Shown: one piece after another, positions 53,478 through 63,970 of the stretch
Numbering within the stretch: the first letter of the stretch is position 1
How the letters are laid out: each line of letters begins with the position of its first letter
NCBI RefSeq assembly: GCF_010686725.1
Contig: NZ_JAAGWZ010000002.1
Span: 372,001-436,000, forward strand
Reading direction: 5' to 3'
DNA from: Galbitalea soli
GTDB taxonomy: Bacteria > Actinomycetota > Actinomycetes > Actinomycetales > Microbacteriaceae
DNA: 64,000 nucleotides
The notes under the pieces: generated by a model
Told to the model about the DNA's origin: nothing
Seen by the model: only the letters and a program-made list of their open reading frames with translations
Database searches by the model: none
Translations under genes and position numbers: made by a program

Positions 53478-54707
53478 ATGGTCCGCATTCTCATCCACAA
53501 CAGCGACTCGCCCGAGAACCGGGGCGACCGGGCCATTCTCGTCGGGCTGATCGACATCGTCCGCCGGGAGTTCCCCGACGCCGAGATCTGGTCGCTCTCG
53601 CCCTACGACGCCCGGGACGCCGAGTGGTACGGCATCAATTTCCTCAAGCAGTCGCCGTACAGCACCAACCTCCTGCATTGGTGGGCGCTCCTCCGCCTCG
53701 CCCGGCGCAGCGACCTCGTGCTGTGGGGCGGTGGGGAGATCCTGAAGGACTACACCAACCGTCTGGGTCTGGTCTACTGGCTCATCAAAATGACGCTCGT
53801 GCGGCTGGCGAACCGCACTCTCATCGGGGCCTTCCAGGGCATCGGGCCGACCTCGGCGCGCAGCAGCCAGCGGATGATCCGCGCCTGTGCCGAGCTCTGC
53901 CGCGTGTTCCTCGTGCGTGACGCCGAGTCGCAGCAGAAGCTCGAGGCCTGGGGCACCCGAACCCCCGTGATCGCCTCTTTCGACCCCGCCGTCATGGGCC
54001 GGGCGACGCCCGTGGAGCAGATCGCCCAGCAGCGCCTCTCCGAAGCGGGCGTCACGCCCGAGCAGTTGCGCGCCTCCTTCGGCCTCGGTCTGCGGCGCTG
54101 GTTCCACTACCGGCACGGCGGGTGGCTGCCCAACCGGTTCAAGCGCAGCACGCCCGACCCCGCAGCGGATGCCCGGCTCGCGCGCTACAAGACCACGGTG
54201 GCCCGGCTCGCCGACGAGCTGATCGAGCGCCACGACCTCGATGCCACCTTCTTCCCCATGCACCTCGAGGCCTCCGAGGGGGATGCGGCCTTCGCCGCCG
54301 AGGTGGTCGCGCTCATGACCCACGCCGACCGCACCCGCATCGTCGCCGCCGACGGCCTCAGTCCGGCCGACTACGCCGGCGTGATCGGCGCCACGCGGTT
54401 CTTCGTCGCCTCGCGACTGCACTCGGCGATCCTCGCCACCATGGCGGGCGTGCCCTCCTTCGTGCTCTACTACGTCGACAAGGGCCGCCTCTACTTCGAG
54501 CAGCTCGGTCTGCAGCGCTACAGCGCTCCGATCGCCTCGGTCCTCGACGACGACGCCCTCGCGGTGCTCGAGGAGCGACTCGACTCCCTGGTCGGCGAGT
54601 CGGCCGAGGTGAAGGCCGAGATCGCGACGGCGATCGAGGGCATGTCGACGCGCCTCGTGGCCGACTTCCGCTCCGCGCTCGACGTCGCGGGCGTCACCGC
54701 CCGGTAG
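53478..54707 (+). CDS. Polysaccharide pyruvyl transferase family protein
   Basis: 409 residues, PF04230-type GT-B-like fold: NSDSPENRGDRAILVGLI at the start, LVLWGGGEILKDY, IGAFQGIGPT, and FFVASRLHSAILATMAGVPS near the C-terminus. Such enzymes add ketal pyruvate to sugars of cell-wall glycans. The gene follows rmlCA with GGAGG before the ATG. Its stop is four bases from the convergent FAD enzyme's stop. Acceptor sugar unknown. Confidence 0.88.
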   Translation: MVRILIHNSDSPENRGDRAILVGLIDIVRREFPDAEIWSLSPYDARDAEWYGINFLKQSPYSTNLLHWWALLRLARRSDLVLWGGGEILKDYTNRLGLVYWLIKMTLVRLANRTLIGAFQGIGPTSARSSQRMIRACAELCRVFLVRDAESQQKLEAWGTRTPVIASFDPAVMGRATPVEQIAQQRLSEAGVTPEQLRASFGLGLRRWFHYRHGGWLPNRFKRSTPDPAADARLARYKTTVARLADELIERHDLDATFFPMHLEASEGDAAFAAEVVALMTHADRTRIVAADGLSPADYAGVIGATRFFVASRLHSAILATMAGVPSFVLYYVDKGRLYFEQLGLQRYSAPIASVLDDDALAVLEERLDSLVGESAEVKAEIATAIEGMSTRLVADFRSALDVAGVTAR

Positions 54708-54710
54708 CGG

Positions 54711-56165
54711 TCAGTCGTCCACGCCGAGTCGCGGCGCGGTGCGGATTCCGAACTCGTGCCGCAGCGCACTGCGAGCCGCGTGCCAGCCGCCGAGTCCGTG
54801 CACCCCGGGCCCCGGTGGGGTCGACGAGGAGCAGAGGTAGACGCCCTCCACCGGGGTGCGCCAGGGGTCGCGGCGGGCGACGGGGCGCCGCAGGAGCTGG
54901 CCGAGCGTGACCGCCCCACCCGCGATGTCGCCGCCGATGTAGTTGGGGTTGTGCTCCTCCAGCTCGACGGCGCTGCGCGCGGAGCTCGCGAGCACGACGT
55001 CGCGGAAGCCCGGCGCGAACTCCTCGATCCGCGCGGTGACGGCCTCGGTGGGGTCGATGGTCGACCCGGCGGGCACGTGCGCGTAACTCCACAGGGCGTG
55101 CTGACCGTTCGGCGCCCGGGAGGAATCGACGGTGCTCGGCTGCGCCACGAGCACGAAGGGATGCTCGGCGTGGCGCCCAGCGGCCACCTGGGCCTCGGCC
55201 GCCGCCGTCTGCGCCCGGCTCCCGCCCAGGTGCACGGTGCCGGCCCGCGCGGTCTCGGCGTTCGCCCACGGCACGGCGCCGGAGAGGGCGAAGTCGACCT
55301 TCGCGACGGCGTTGCCGTAGCGGAACCGGCGCAGGGCGGCGGCGTAGCGGGCCGGCACGGCGTCGCCCGCTATGCTGAGGAAGGCGCGCGGGGTGACGTC
55401 GAGGATGACCGCGCTGGCGCGGGGAAGTTCCGCGAGCGAGCGGATGTGCCGACCGGTCGTGATGCGTCCGCCGTGCGCGAGAAGGTCGGCCGCGAGGGCG
55501 TCCGCGATGCGCTGGGTGCCGCCGACCGGGATCGGCCAGCCCCGCGCGTGGGCCTGGGCGGCGAGCAGGAGGCCGGCGCCCGAGGTCGCGAGGCCGGGCA
55601 TCCGCCCGATCGCGTGGGCCGCGGTGCCGGCGAGGAGGGCGGGTGCGGCGTCGCCCCGGAACCGCGTGTTCCACAGCGGCGAACCCTGATCGAGCACACG
55701 CATCCCGAAGCCGAGCGCGACGAGGGGATGACGCGGGAGCCGCAGCAGCGCGTTCCCGGTGAACTCCATGAGCTCGTCCATGCGGCGCGAGAGCGGGCCG
55801 AGGAGCGCTGTCCACGCGGCGCCGTCCGGGCCGAGCGCCTCGGCCGTCCGCTCCAGATCGTGGTAGGCCAGCGCGGCGCGTCCACCCGCGAGGGGCTGGG
55901 CGTAGGAGATCTCGGGGGTGACGAACTCCACCCGTCGTTCGAGTTCGAAGGCGCGGAAGAACGGAGAGGCGAAGGCCATCGGATGCACGGCCGAGCACAC
56001 GTCGTGCACGAAGCCGGGCAGCGTCAGCTCCGCGCTCCTCGCGCCACCCCCGATGTGCTCGTCGAGCTCGAACAGCTCGACCCGGAGGCCCGCGCGCGCG
56101 GCCGTCACGGCGGCGGCGAGACCGTTCGGTCCCGCCCCCACGACGACCACGTCGGTCGCCGTCAC
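54711..56165 (-). CDS. FAD-dependent oxidoreductase, phytoene-desaturase/PYROXD2-like
   Basis: 484 residues. N-terminal FAD fold [28 protein letters not shown], followed by [19 protein letters not shown], and a C-terminal [21 protein letters not shown] flavin-binding block. This large carotenoid-desaturase-like family has many members of unknown substrate; no carotenoid genes are adjacent. GTG at 56165 with GGGGG before it. It interrupts the glycan cluster, so functional connection is doubtful. Confidence 0.83.
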   Translation of the reverse strand: MTATDVVVVGAGPNGLAAAVTAARAGLRVELFELDEHIGGGARSAELTLPGFVHDVCSAVHPMAFASPFFRAFELERRVEFVTPEISYAQPLAGGRAALAYHDLERTAEALGPDGAAWTALLGPLSRRMDELMEFTGNALLRLPRHPLVALGFGMRVLDQGSPLWNTRFRGDAAPALLAGTAAHAIGRMPGLATSGAGLLLAAQAHARGWPIPVGGTQRIADALAADLLAHGGRITTGRHIRSLAELPRASAVILDVTPRAFLSIAGDAVPARYAAALRRFRYGNAVAKVDFALSGAVPWANAETARAGTVHLGGSRAQTAAAEAQVAAGRHAEHPFVLVAQPSTVDSSRAPNGQHALWSYAHVPAGSTIDPTEAVTARIEEFAPGFRDVVLASSARSAVELEEHNPNYIGGDIAGGAVTLGQLLRRPVARRDPWRTPVEGVYLCSSSTPPGPGVHGLGGWHAARSALRHEFGIRTAPRLGVDD

Positions 56166-56352
56166 GATGCCCCCATGGGGGCAGTCTAATGTGCGACTTT
56201 TCTCAGGATTCACAGCCCCGTCCGGCGCAGGGGCGGCTGGTAGGGTCGTTCGAGTTCGCGCACCCCAAGCCACCGTGGACGAGACTGTCGGAGCCCATGT
56301 CGCATCTTCCCGTGCCGCTCCCGCGCTCGGATGACTCGAGGCGGGTGGCCTC

Positions 56353-57558
56353 GTGACCCACGTGCTCGTCGTGGCCTCGACCTTCCCGGCGAGCGATCGC
56401 GACCCGGTCCCCGGCTTCGTGCGCGAGCTCGTCGTGCAGGCCGTGGCGGCGGATCCCTTTCTCCGCGTGACGGTGCTCGCGCCGCACGATCCCCTCGCGG
56501 GACCGCCCGGGCTGACCCGGCACGAGCACTACGACGAGTACCGATTCCGCTATGCCTGGCCCGCGTCGCTTCAACGGCTCGCAGGCGGGGGCGGCATCGT
56601 TCCCACCCTGCGCGCCGACCGGCGGCTGTACCTGCTGGTGCCGTTCTTCCTCATCGCCGAGTTCCTCGCCCTCGTGCGCGTGGCGCGACGGCTGCGTCCG
56701 GACGTGGTCAACGCGCACTGGGTCATCCCGCAGGGGGTCGTCGCCGCGCTCGCGCGGCCCTTCCTGCGCGCTCCGATCGTGCTCACCATTCACGGCGGCG
56801 ATGTCTTCACCTTCAACAACGCGCTGACGGTCGCGCTCAAGCGCTTCGCGATGCGGCGGGCGGCGCGAGTCGTCGTCAACAGCAGCGCGACGCTCGCCCG
56901 GGCCCTCGAGATCGACCCCCGTGGCGCGTTCCTGACGACCCCGATGGGCGTCGATGTCGAGCGGTTCGACGTGGGCGAGCGGCCCCCGCTCGACGCCCTG
57001 AGGGTGCTGTTCGTGGGGCGACTCGTGGAGGAGAAGGGCCCTCTCGATGTCGTGGAGGCGATCATCCTGCTGCACCGTCGCGGTGTGCCGATCGAGGCGC
57101 GGTTCGTCGGGAGCGGTCCGCAGCGCGAGGAGATCGAGCGGCGGGTGCGGGCGGCGGGGATCGGCGACGCCGTGCGGGTGCTCGGCTGGGTCTCGAGCGA
57201 CGACGTGGTCGAGCAGTACCGCTGGGCCACGGCGTTCGTCGGGCCCTCGGTGCAGACCGCCTCCGGTTGGGTCGAGGCGCTCGGTGTCGTCTTCATCGAG
57301 GCGTCCGCGGCGCGGCTGCCGGTGATCACGACCCGGGCGGGCGGCACGACCGACATCGTCCGCGACCGCGAGACCGGTCTCATCGTCGACGAGGGGTCAC
57401 CCGCGGAGATCGCGGATCGCCTCGCCGAGCTGCTCGCGCGACCGGAGTTCGCGATGCGCCTCGGCGAGGCGGCCCGTGCGCACGTGCGGGCGAACTTCGC
57501 GTGGCCGCCGATCGCGCACCGCTACGCGCAGCTGTTCAGCGAGCTCGACCCGCGCTGA
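56353..57558 (+). CDS. GT4-family glycosyltransferase
   Basis: 401 residues. HVLVVASTFPASDRDPVPGFVRE opening, HWVIPQGVVAAL, ITHGGDVF-like IHGGDVFTFNN, VLFVGRLVEEKGPLDVVEAI donor start, and SGWVEALGVVFIEASA with the E-x7-E motif. Similar to colanic-acid/exopolysaccharide GT4 enzymes. GTG start at 56353. Its 3' end overlaps the convergent glycerophosphotransferase-like gene by 23 bases. Confidence 0.88.
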   Translation: MTHVLVVASTFPASDRDPVPGFVRELVVQAVAADPFLRVTVLAPHDPLAGPPGLTRHEHYDEYRFRYAWPASLQRLAGGGGIVPTLRADRRLYLLVPFFLIAEFLALVRVARRLRPDVVNAHWVIPQGVVAALARPFLRAPIVLTIHGGDVFTFNNALTVALKRFAMRRAARVVVNSSATLARALEIDPRGAFLTTPMGVDVERFDVGERPPLDALRVLFVGRLVEEKGPLDVVEAIILLHRRGVPIEARFVGSGPQREEIERRVRAAGIGDAVRVLGWVSSDDVVEQYRWATAFVGPSVQTASGWVEALGVVFIEASAARLPVITTRAGGTTDIVRDRETGLIVDEGSPAEIADRLAELLARPEFAMRLGEAARAHVRANFAWPPIAHRYAQLFSELDPR

Positions 57559-58822
57559 GCGACCGCCGTGCGCGCCCGTCCCCGCGGCGGCCACGGTTCC
57601 CACTGTCGGGTCCGCTCTGCCCGCTGTCGATGAGGGTGCGCAGTCGCTGATACTGCCGCTCCGCAGCGCCGCCGTCGAGGGTGTCGCCGTAGGCGACGGC
57701 GAGCGTGCGGGCGAGAGCGTCGCTCACGCGGGCGACCGCGGCCCCCGGGTCGGCGAGTGCCGCCCGGATGGCGGCGACGAGCGCGGGCACGCTGACGACG
57801 ATCGCTCCGACCCGGTGCTCGGGGCCGAGCGAGAAGCCGTCGCGGAACGGCGGCTCCACGTCGAGGAAGACGATCGGCCGGCGCAGGGGCAGGGCGTCGA
57901 AGGCGAGCGACGACCAGTCGGTGACGAGCACATCCGCGATCGCGAGGAACTCCTCTGCGTTGGGGTACTGCCGATTCGACATCACGCGCACGTGCGGCCG
58001 CGAGGCGAACTCCTCGGCCTCCCCGGCGTGCAGGTGCGCCCGGAACACGACGAGGCTGTCCGTCTCGCGACCGAGCGCCTCCAGCTGGTCGAAGAACTCG
58101 TCCGCGGTGACCCCGAACGGGATGATGCTGCGCTCCGCGTCGTCCTGCTTCCAGGTGGGCGCGAGCAGCACGATCCGTCCCGCGTCCGCGCCGATGCCGA
58201 GCCGCTGCCGGATCGCGGCGGCGTCGAATCGCCCGGTCGCGAGAGCGTCGACGCGGGCGTAGCCGGTGGGATGAACGATCTCGGGCCGGAATCCGAAGCG
58301 CTCGACGTACAGCCGCGCGAGCTCCGGCGAGCTCACCCACACCTCCGCGTAGTCGCGCAGCCCCGTGAAGGTCGCGGGGGTGAAGCCCTTGAACGGGATG
58401 CCGTGCCACACGTCCACGAAGGGGATGTCCGACCACCGAGCGAGGAGCGATAGCGTCGGCGCGTCCCGATCGGTGATGACCGCGGCGACGCGGGCGAGGC
58501 GGGCGGCGCTCGAGAGGCGGCGGAAGACGAGGGGACGGACATCCGGCGGCAACTCGGTGGGTTCGTCCTCGAGGCTCGCGAAGGAGAAGCGGAGGGCGCC
58601 CGGGTGCGCGGTGCGGCAGTGGTCGACGAACGCGCTCAGGTTGCCGTTGTAGCTGTGGCCGTAGAGCACGACCTCGGGAGCGAGCCGCCGCCCCGGCCTC
58701 TGGGCCCACGATCGCCCCTCGGCGCGCCGGAGGAGCGGTCGCAGCGCCCCGGCCGCGAGCACCGTGATGCCGCTGGAGGCGAGATACGCCCAGTGGCGGG
58801 GATTCGTGCGGTCGATTTTCAT
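57536..58822 (-). CDS. CDP-glycerol glycerophosphotransferase (TagB/TagF)-like protein
   Basis: 428 residues, PF04464-type: DIPFVDVWHGIPFKGF (catalytic His region), VLLAPTWKQDD, VVFRAHLHAGE and ADVLVTDWSSLAFDALPLRRPIVFLD. Transfers glycerol- or ribitol-phosphate units to wall teichoic-acid-type polymers. Short hydrophobic N-terminal segment (about 12-30) may tether it to the membrane. A roughly 30-residue Arg/Ser/Gly-rich tail is non-conserved. No tagD gene is in the window, so the CDP-donor source is elsewhere. Confidence 0.87.
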   Translation of the reverse strand: MKIDRTNPRHWAYLASSGITVLAAGALRPLLRRAEGRSWAQRPGRRLAPEVVLYGHSYNGNLSAFVDHCRTAHPGALRFSFASLEDEPTELPPDVRPLVFRRLSSAARLARVAAVITDRDAPTLSLLARWSDIPFVDVWHGIPFKGFTPATFTGLRDYAEVWVSSPELARLYVERFGFRPEIVHPTGYARVDALATGRFDAAAIRQRLGIGADAGRIVLLAPTWKQDDAERSIIPFGVTADEFFDQLEALGRETDSLVVFRAHLHAGEAEEFASRPHVRVMSNRQYPNAEEFLAIADVLVTDWSSLAFDALPLRRPIVFLDVEPPFRDGFSLGPEHRVGAIVVSVPALVAAIRAALADPGAAVARVSDALARTLAVAYGDTLDGGAAERQYQRLRTLIDSGQSGPDSGNRGRRGDGRARRSLSAGRAR

Positions 58823-58855
58823 GGGCGTGGGCGCCGGTCGGGGCGCCCCTCAAGG

Positions 58856-59803
58856 CTAGCGCGCGCGGCGACGAGAAATCGTCAGCGCGATCCGCCCCGC
58901 CCCGAAGAACAGCAGGTCCATCGCGATGCCCCAGAGTCGGGTGACGATGACGGCGATCGCGGCGATGGCCACGGGCATGACGACGGCCAGCAGGGCGAAC
59001 TGGATGCCCTCCCGCACGCCCACGCCGCTCGGGGCGATCACCACGAGCATGCTCGCCGCGCCCGCAAGGTTGCCGGAGGCGATGACGAAGAACGCGTCGG
59101 AGAAGGCCAGGCTCGGATACAGCGACTTCAGGATGAAGAAGAGCGAGCCCCCGCTGAGGAACGCACCCACGACGTACTGCGCGGTCGCGGTGAGGATCGT
59201 GCGGGCGTTCGCGTAGTTCTCGCGGGCGAGCGCGGGGCGGCGCAGAATGCGGAAGGCGAGCGCCATGCACCAGTTGAAGACGCGCGGGATGAGCGCGACC
59301 GCGCACAGCACGACCACCGCGATCATCGCGGGACGCAGCCACTCGTAGCGCGGCACGTTCAGCCGTGGGTCGAGGAACAGCATGATCGACGAGGTCGAGA
59401 GCAGCACCGCGATCTGGATCGCGGCCTCCAGCAGCGAGCCGACGCCGAGCTTCGTCTTCGACACCCCGTGCTGCGAGGCGAAGTAGATCTTGCCGAGGAT
59501 CCACGGCGCGGTGCCCGGGATGTACCGGCCCATCCAGGACTTGGCGTAGACGTAGGTCAACTCGGCGTCCATGCGCACGCCCCGCGCGCCGAGGCCCCGC
59601 AGCACCGTGATCCAGATGAAGGTCTGCCAGTAGCGGAACGCCAGGGCGAGCACGAGCGCGCCGAGCAACCAGACGGGAGTGAACGCGAGCCGGCTGAGCT
59701 GACCCCACGGCACCTGGAAGATGAGGTAGTAGCCGAGGAAGCCGACGAGGAGCACGTAGAACACCGCCGTGATGGCGGGGCGCAGCCAGGGTCTCGTGGT
59801 CAC
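58856..59803 (-). CDS. Lysylphosphatidylglycerol synthase TM-domain / UPF0104 flippase-like protein
   Basis: 315-residue integral membrane protein with about eight hydrophobic helices, without a cytoplasmic synthase domain. AKSWMGRYIPGTAPWILGKI and VIAPSGVGVREGIQFALL match the family (PF03706) core. Homologues take part in glycan or lipid translocation or glycosyl transfer. GTG at 59803 chosen; the longer upstream frame is Arg-rich and outside the family. Same strand as the neighbouring glycosyltransferases. Confidence 0.85.
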   Translation of the reverse strand: MTTRPWLRPAITAVFYVLLVGFLGYYLIFQVPWGQLSRLAFTPVWLLGALVLALAFRYWQTFIWITVLRGLGARGVRMDAELTYVYAKSWMGRYIPGTAPWILGKIYFASQHGVSKTKLGVGSLLEAAIQIAVLLSTSSIMLFLDPRLNVPRYEWLRPAMIAVVVLCAVALIPRVFNWCMALAFRILRRPALARENYANARTILTATAQYVVGAFLSGGSLFFILKSLYPSLAFSDAFFVIASGNLAGAASMLVVIAPSGVGVREGIQFALLAVVMPVAIAAIAVIVTRLWGIAMDLLFFGAGRIALTISRRRAR

Positions 59804-59914
59804 GGGGTCCGTTCGATGTCGATCTCGGGGGCGGCACGGCGTCGCGCGGATCGCCCCCGCTCGTTTCGGAAGTCTAGCCGGGCATCCGGGATCGCCGCCC
59901 GACGCACCGCGCAC

Positions 59915-60769
59915 TCAGCGGTGCAGGAACTCCCGGCGGAACCACAGCCCGATACGCAGCACGAGCCGCACGGGCGCGAGGTGCCAACCCGCGTACTTGC
60001 GCGACAGGTAGCGCTGCGCGCTCTGGTGGTGGATCTGGCGCATGTAGCTCGCCTGACGGCTCGTCGACTTCGCCCCGCTGTGCAGGATGTGCGCGCGGGG
60101 CACGTAGACGGCGCGCCAGCCCCGCGCGGCCAGGCGCCAGGCGAGGTCGACGTCCTCGAAGTACATGAAGTAGCTGTCGTCGAAGCCGCCGACCGCGCGG
60201 AACGCCTCCGGCCGCACGAGCATGCAGGCCCCCGACACCCAGTCCACGACCGAGTCCTCGCTCGGGCTCAGGTCACGGCTCTGGTGGTACCGCAGGGTCC
60301 ACGGGTTGGTGCGCCAGATGTTGGCGAAGAGCGCGTGCCCCACCCCCGTGCGGATGGAGGGGAAGGCGCGGGCCGAGGGGTAGACGAGACCGTCGTCGCC
60401 GACCAGGCGGGGGCCCCAGAGCGCGGCGTCGGGGTGGGCATCCGTCGCTCGCACGAGCGCGTCAATGCTGCCGGCCTCGAAGCGGATGTCGGGGTTGCAG
60501 ATCATGATCCAGTCGTACGGTTCGTCGAGCGCCTCCGCGAGCGCGTTCATGCCCGCGCCGTAGCCGACGTTGCCCCGGCTGGGTTCGAGGCGGGCGACAC
60601 CGGCGACCGCGCGCAGTCGATCGAGCTCCGCGGCGTCCTCGCTGTTGTCGATCACGTAGACGTCGACGTGGTGGGGGCCGGTGATCTCGGGAGCGGCCAG
60701 ATTGGCCGCGAGCTCGCGCACGTCGTCGGCCGAGAAGTAGGCCACCACGAGCGCGGCGATGCGGGCCAC
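59915..60769 (-). CDS. GT2-family glycosyltransferase, WbbL rhamnosyltransferase-like
   Basis: 284 residues. GT-A fold: ALVVAYFSADDVREL, VYVIDNSEDAAELD, NVGYGAGMNALA, ICNPDIRFEAGSIDAL (D-x-D equivalent), WVSGACMLVRPEAF and FMYFEDVDLAWRL. Closest in pattern to rhamnosyltransferases such as WbbL, fitting the dTDP-rhamnose genes nearby. GTG at 60769 is two bases after the upstream GT4 stop. Confidence 0.87.
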   Translation of the reverse strand: MARIAALVVAYFSADDVRELAANLAAPEITGPHHVDVYVIDNSEDAAELDRLRAVAGVARLEPSRGNVGYGAGMNALAEALDEPYDWIMICNPDIRFEAGSIDALVRATDAHPDAALWGPRLVGDDGLVYPSARAFPSIRTGVGHALFANIWRTNPWTLRYHQSRDLSPSEDSVVDWVSGACMLVRPEAFRAVGGFDDSYFMYFEDVDLAWRLAARGWRAVYVPRAHILHSGAKSTSRQASYMRQIHHQSAQRYLSRKYAGWHLAPVRLVLRIGLWFRREFLHR

Positions 60770-60771
60770 GG

Positions 60772-61914
60772 TCAGGCCGCCCGTCGGGGGCGGACCGCCG
60801 CGGCGGTGAAGACGGCGAGGTGGGTGCGCGCGGAGTCGGCCCAGCTGAACCGTGCCGCCTGCGTGACCCCGAGGGCGCTGCGACGCGCGCGTTCGGCGGG
60901 GTCGTCGACGAGCGTGGCGAGGGCGGCGGCGAGGGAGCCCGCGTCGGGCTCGGAGTAGAGGGCCGCCTCGCCGCCCACCTCGGGCAGCGCGAGCAGACGC
61001 GTGGTGACGACGGGTGCGCCGCACGCCATCGCCTCCAGCACGGGCAGACCGAAGCCCTCCCCGAGACTCGGGTAGGCGACCGCGACCGCCCCGCCCAGCA
61101 GCCCGGGCAGCACACCGTCGTCGACGAATCCGAGCGAGTGGATGCGCGCCCGCGCGCTCGCCGCCGCGATCACGCCGTCCAGCTCGGTGTCCCAGCCCCG
61201 TCCGCCCGCGAGCGCGAGCGCGAGCCCGGGCCGGTGCGCGGCGAGGAGGTCGAAGGCGCGCACGAGGTTTGCCACATTCTTGCGCGGCTCGAGGGTGCCG
61301 AGAAAGGCGATCCACTCGCTCGCACCGCCGAGCAGGCGCCGGGCATCCGCCACCTGCTCCGCGGTCGGCGGGTGGAAGCGCGCGGTGTCGACGCCGTGGT
61401 AGGCCACGGTGACCGATTCCGGGCGCGCGTGCGCGTGCGCGACCTCCTCGTCGCGTGTCGCCGCGCTGGGCACGATCGTCGCCGCCGCGCGCCGCAGCGA
61501 GTAGCGGGTCCAGAGCCGGAAGAAGGCGCGCTTCAGCCGGCCGTGCAGTTCGGGGTGCGAGAAGAATGTCGCGTCGTGCAGGGTGACCACGACGGGCACG
61601 GGCGACAGCACGGGCATCGTGTAGTGCGGCGAGAACACCACATCGGCGCGGTGGCGCCGCGCGAGCCGGGGGAGTCCCCACTGCTCCCAGGCGAGCCGAC
61701 GGGCGCGCGATCGACCGGCGGCCTCCGAGACGACGACCTCGGCGTGCGGGGCGCCGAGGCGCACCCACTCGGCGTCGGGCGACTTCACGACGACGGTCAT
61801 CCGGGCGCCGACGGCGTCGAGGGCGGGGAGCAGGTACTCGAGGTAGCGACCCACACCGCCGCGGTTGGAGGGTATCGCCGTGGCGTCCACGAGAATGTGG
61901 GGGTGTTGGCTCAA
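60772..61914 (-). CDS. GT4-family glycosyltransferase
   Basis: 380 residues starting at TTG (61914). SNRGGVGRYLEYLLPAL glycine loop, VVVTLHDATFFSHPE, FLGTLEPRKNVANLVRAF, and YPSLGEGFGLPVLEAMACG with the E-x7-E motif. Paralogous in layout to the GT4 at 48948-50081. Likely mannosyl- or rhamnosyltransferase in the same surface glycan pathway as the GT2 gene it is coupled to. Confidence 0.88.
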   Translation of the reverse strand: MSQHPHILVDATAIPSNRGGVGRYLEYLLPALDAVGARMTVVVKSPDAEWVRLGAPHAEVVVSEAAGRSRARRLAWEQWGLPRLARRHRADVVFSPHYTMPVLSPVPVVVTLHDATFFSHPELHGRLKRAFFRLWTRYSLRRAAATIVPSAATRDEEVAHAHARPESVTVAYHGVDTARFHPPTAEQVADARRLLGGASEWIAFLGTLEPRKNVANLVRAFDLLAAHRPGLALALAGGRGWDTELDGVIAAASARARIHSLGFVDDGVLPGLLGGAVAVAYPSLGEGFGLPVLEAMACGAPVVTTRLLALPEVGGEAALYSEPDAGSLAAALATLVDDPAERARRSALGVTQAARFSWADSARTHLAVFTAAAVRPRRAA

Positions 61915-61977
61915 CGGTCACTCTCACGGGACGGATCGGTCTGGGCGCAGGCAATCATTAGAGCTTAAGCCTTTCGG

Positions 61978-61983
61978 TAGGGT
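61978..61983 (+). promoter_or_regulatory. Candidate -10 box for the gmd pair
   Basis: TAGGGT, 31 bases before the ATG at 62015; the intervening leader has GAAAGAA as a weak ribosome site. Confidence 0.35.
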
Positions 61984-62014
61984 GGTCCCGTTGTCGAACA
62001 GAAAGAATGGTCGG

Positions 62015-62985
<971 letters not shown>

Positions 62986-62989
<4 letters not shown>

Positions 62990-63957
62990 CCACCGCACTC
63001 ATCACCGGAATCACCGGCCAGACCGGTAGTTACCTCTGCGAGCAGCTGCTGGCCGCCGGGGTGCGGGTGCACGGCCTCGTGCGCGATGCGGATGACCTCG
63101 AGCCCAGTTTTCGCGAGCGCTCGCCGCAGGCGCTCCTCCACACCGGCGACCTCGCCTCCGCCGACGGCCTCCGTCGCCTCGTCGACGAGGTCGAGCCGGA
63201 CACCATCTACAACCTCGGCGGTCTCACCTCGGTGGCGGCGTCGTGGGACGATCCCGACGCGGTCGGCCTCATCAACGGCCTGCGCGTGGGAACCCTGCTG
63301 CAGGCCGCGCGGGACCTGGGGCGTCGGCGCGGCGAGCCCGTGGCTGTCGTGCAGGCCTCCACGGCCGAGATGTTCGGAAACGCGGCGCAGGTTCCCCAAA
63401 CGGAGTCGACGCCGATCGCACCCGTCAATCCCTACGGCGCGGCGAAGGCCTACGCGCATCACCTGGTGGGCGTGTACCGCGCCGCCGGTGTTCCGGCGTC
63501 GAGTTGCATTCTGTACAACCACGAGTCGCCGCGCAGGCCGGTGACCTTCGTGACCCGCAAGATCACGCGGGGTGTGGCCCGCATCGCGGCCGGTCTCGAC
63601 GACGCCCTCGTTCTCGGCAACCTCGATGCCGAGCGCGACTGGGGGTGGGCGCCCGACTACGCGGACGCGCTCGTGCGGGCGGCCGGGCATCCCGGTGACT
63701 ACATCATCGCGACCGGAGAGCGGCACACCGTTCGCGACTTCGTCGGCGCCGCCTTCGCCGCGGTCGGCATCGCGGAGTGGAGCGGCCTCGTTGTGCAGGA
63801 TCCGCGCTTCATGCGCCCGCAGGACGCGCCCACCCAACTCGGCGACGCGCGTCGGGCCCGTGAGGTGCTGGGCTGGGAGCCCCGGGTGCGCTTTGACGAA
63901 ATCGTGAGGCGCATGGTCGAGAATGACGTGGCGCTGATCGCCGCCCAGGCCGACTGA
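62986..63957 (+). CDS. Second GDP-mannose 4,6-dehydratase-like SDR enzyme
   Basis: 323 residues, GTG start overlapping gmd. Parallels gmd along its whole length (LITGITGQTGSYLCEQLL, ASTAEMFGNAAQVPQ, NPYGAAKAYAH, LYNHESPRRP, LGNLDAERDWGWAPDYA), so it is a tandem paralogue rather than a classic reductase such as Rmd. It may have shifted to a 4-reductase, epimerase or dehydratase role on the gmd product, or be a second dehydratase. Divergence is moderate, so the duplication is not recent. Confidence 0.88.
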
Positions 63958-63970
63958 CCGAAGGACACCC

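Noticed and set aside
54756-56189. 477-codon plus-strand open frame
   Set aside because: Antisense to the FAD-dependent oxidoreductase, which has complete flavin-binding motifs.
58604-60958. 784-codon plus-strand open frame
   Set aside because: Antisense shadow of three minus-strand glycan genes; Arg/Glu/Asp-rich with no motifs.
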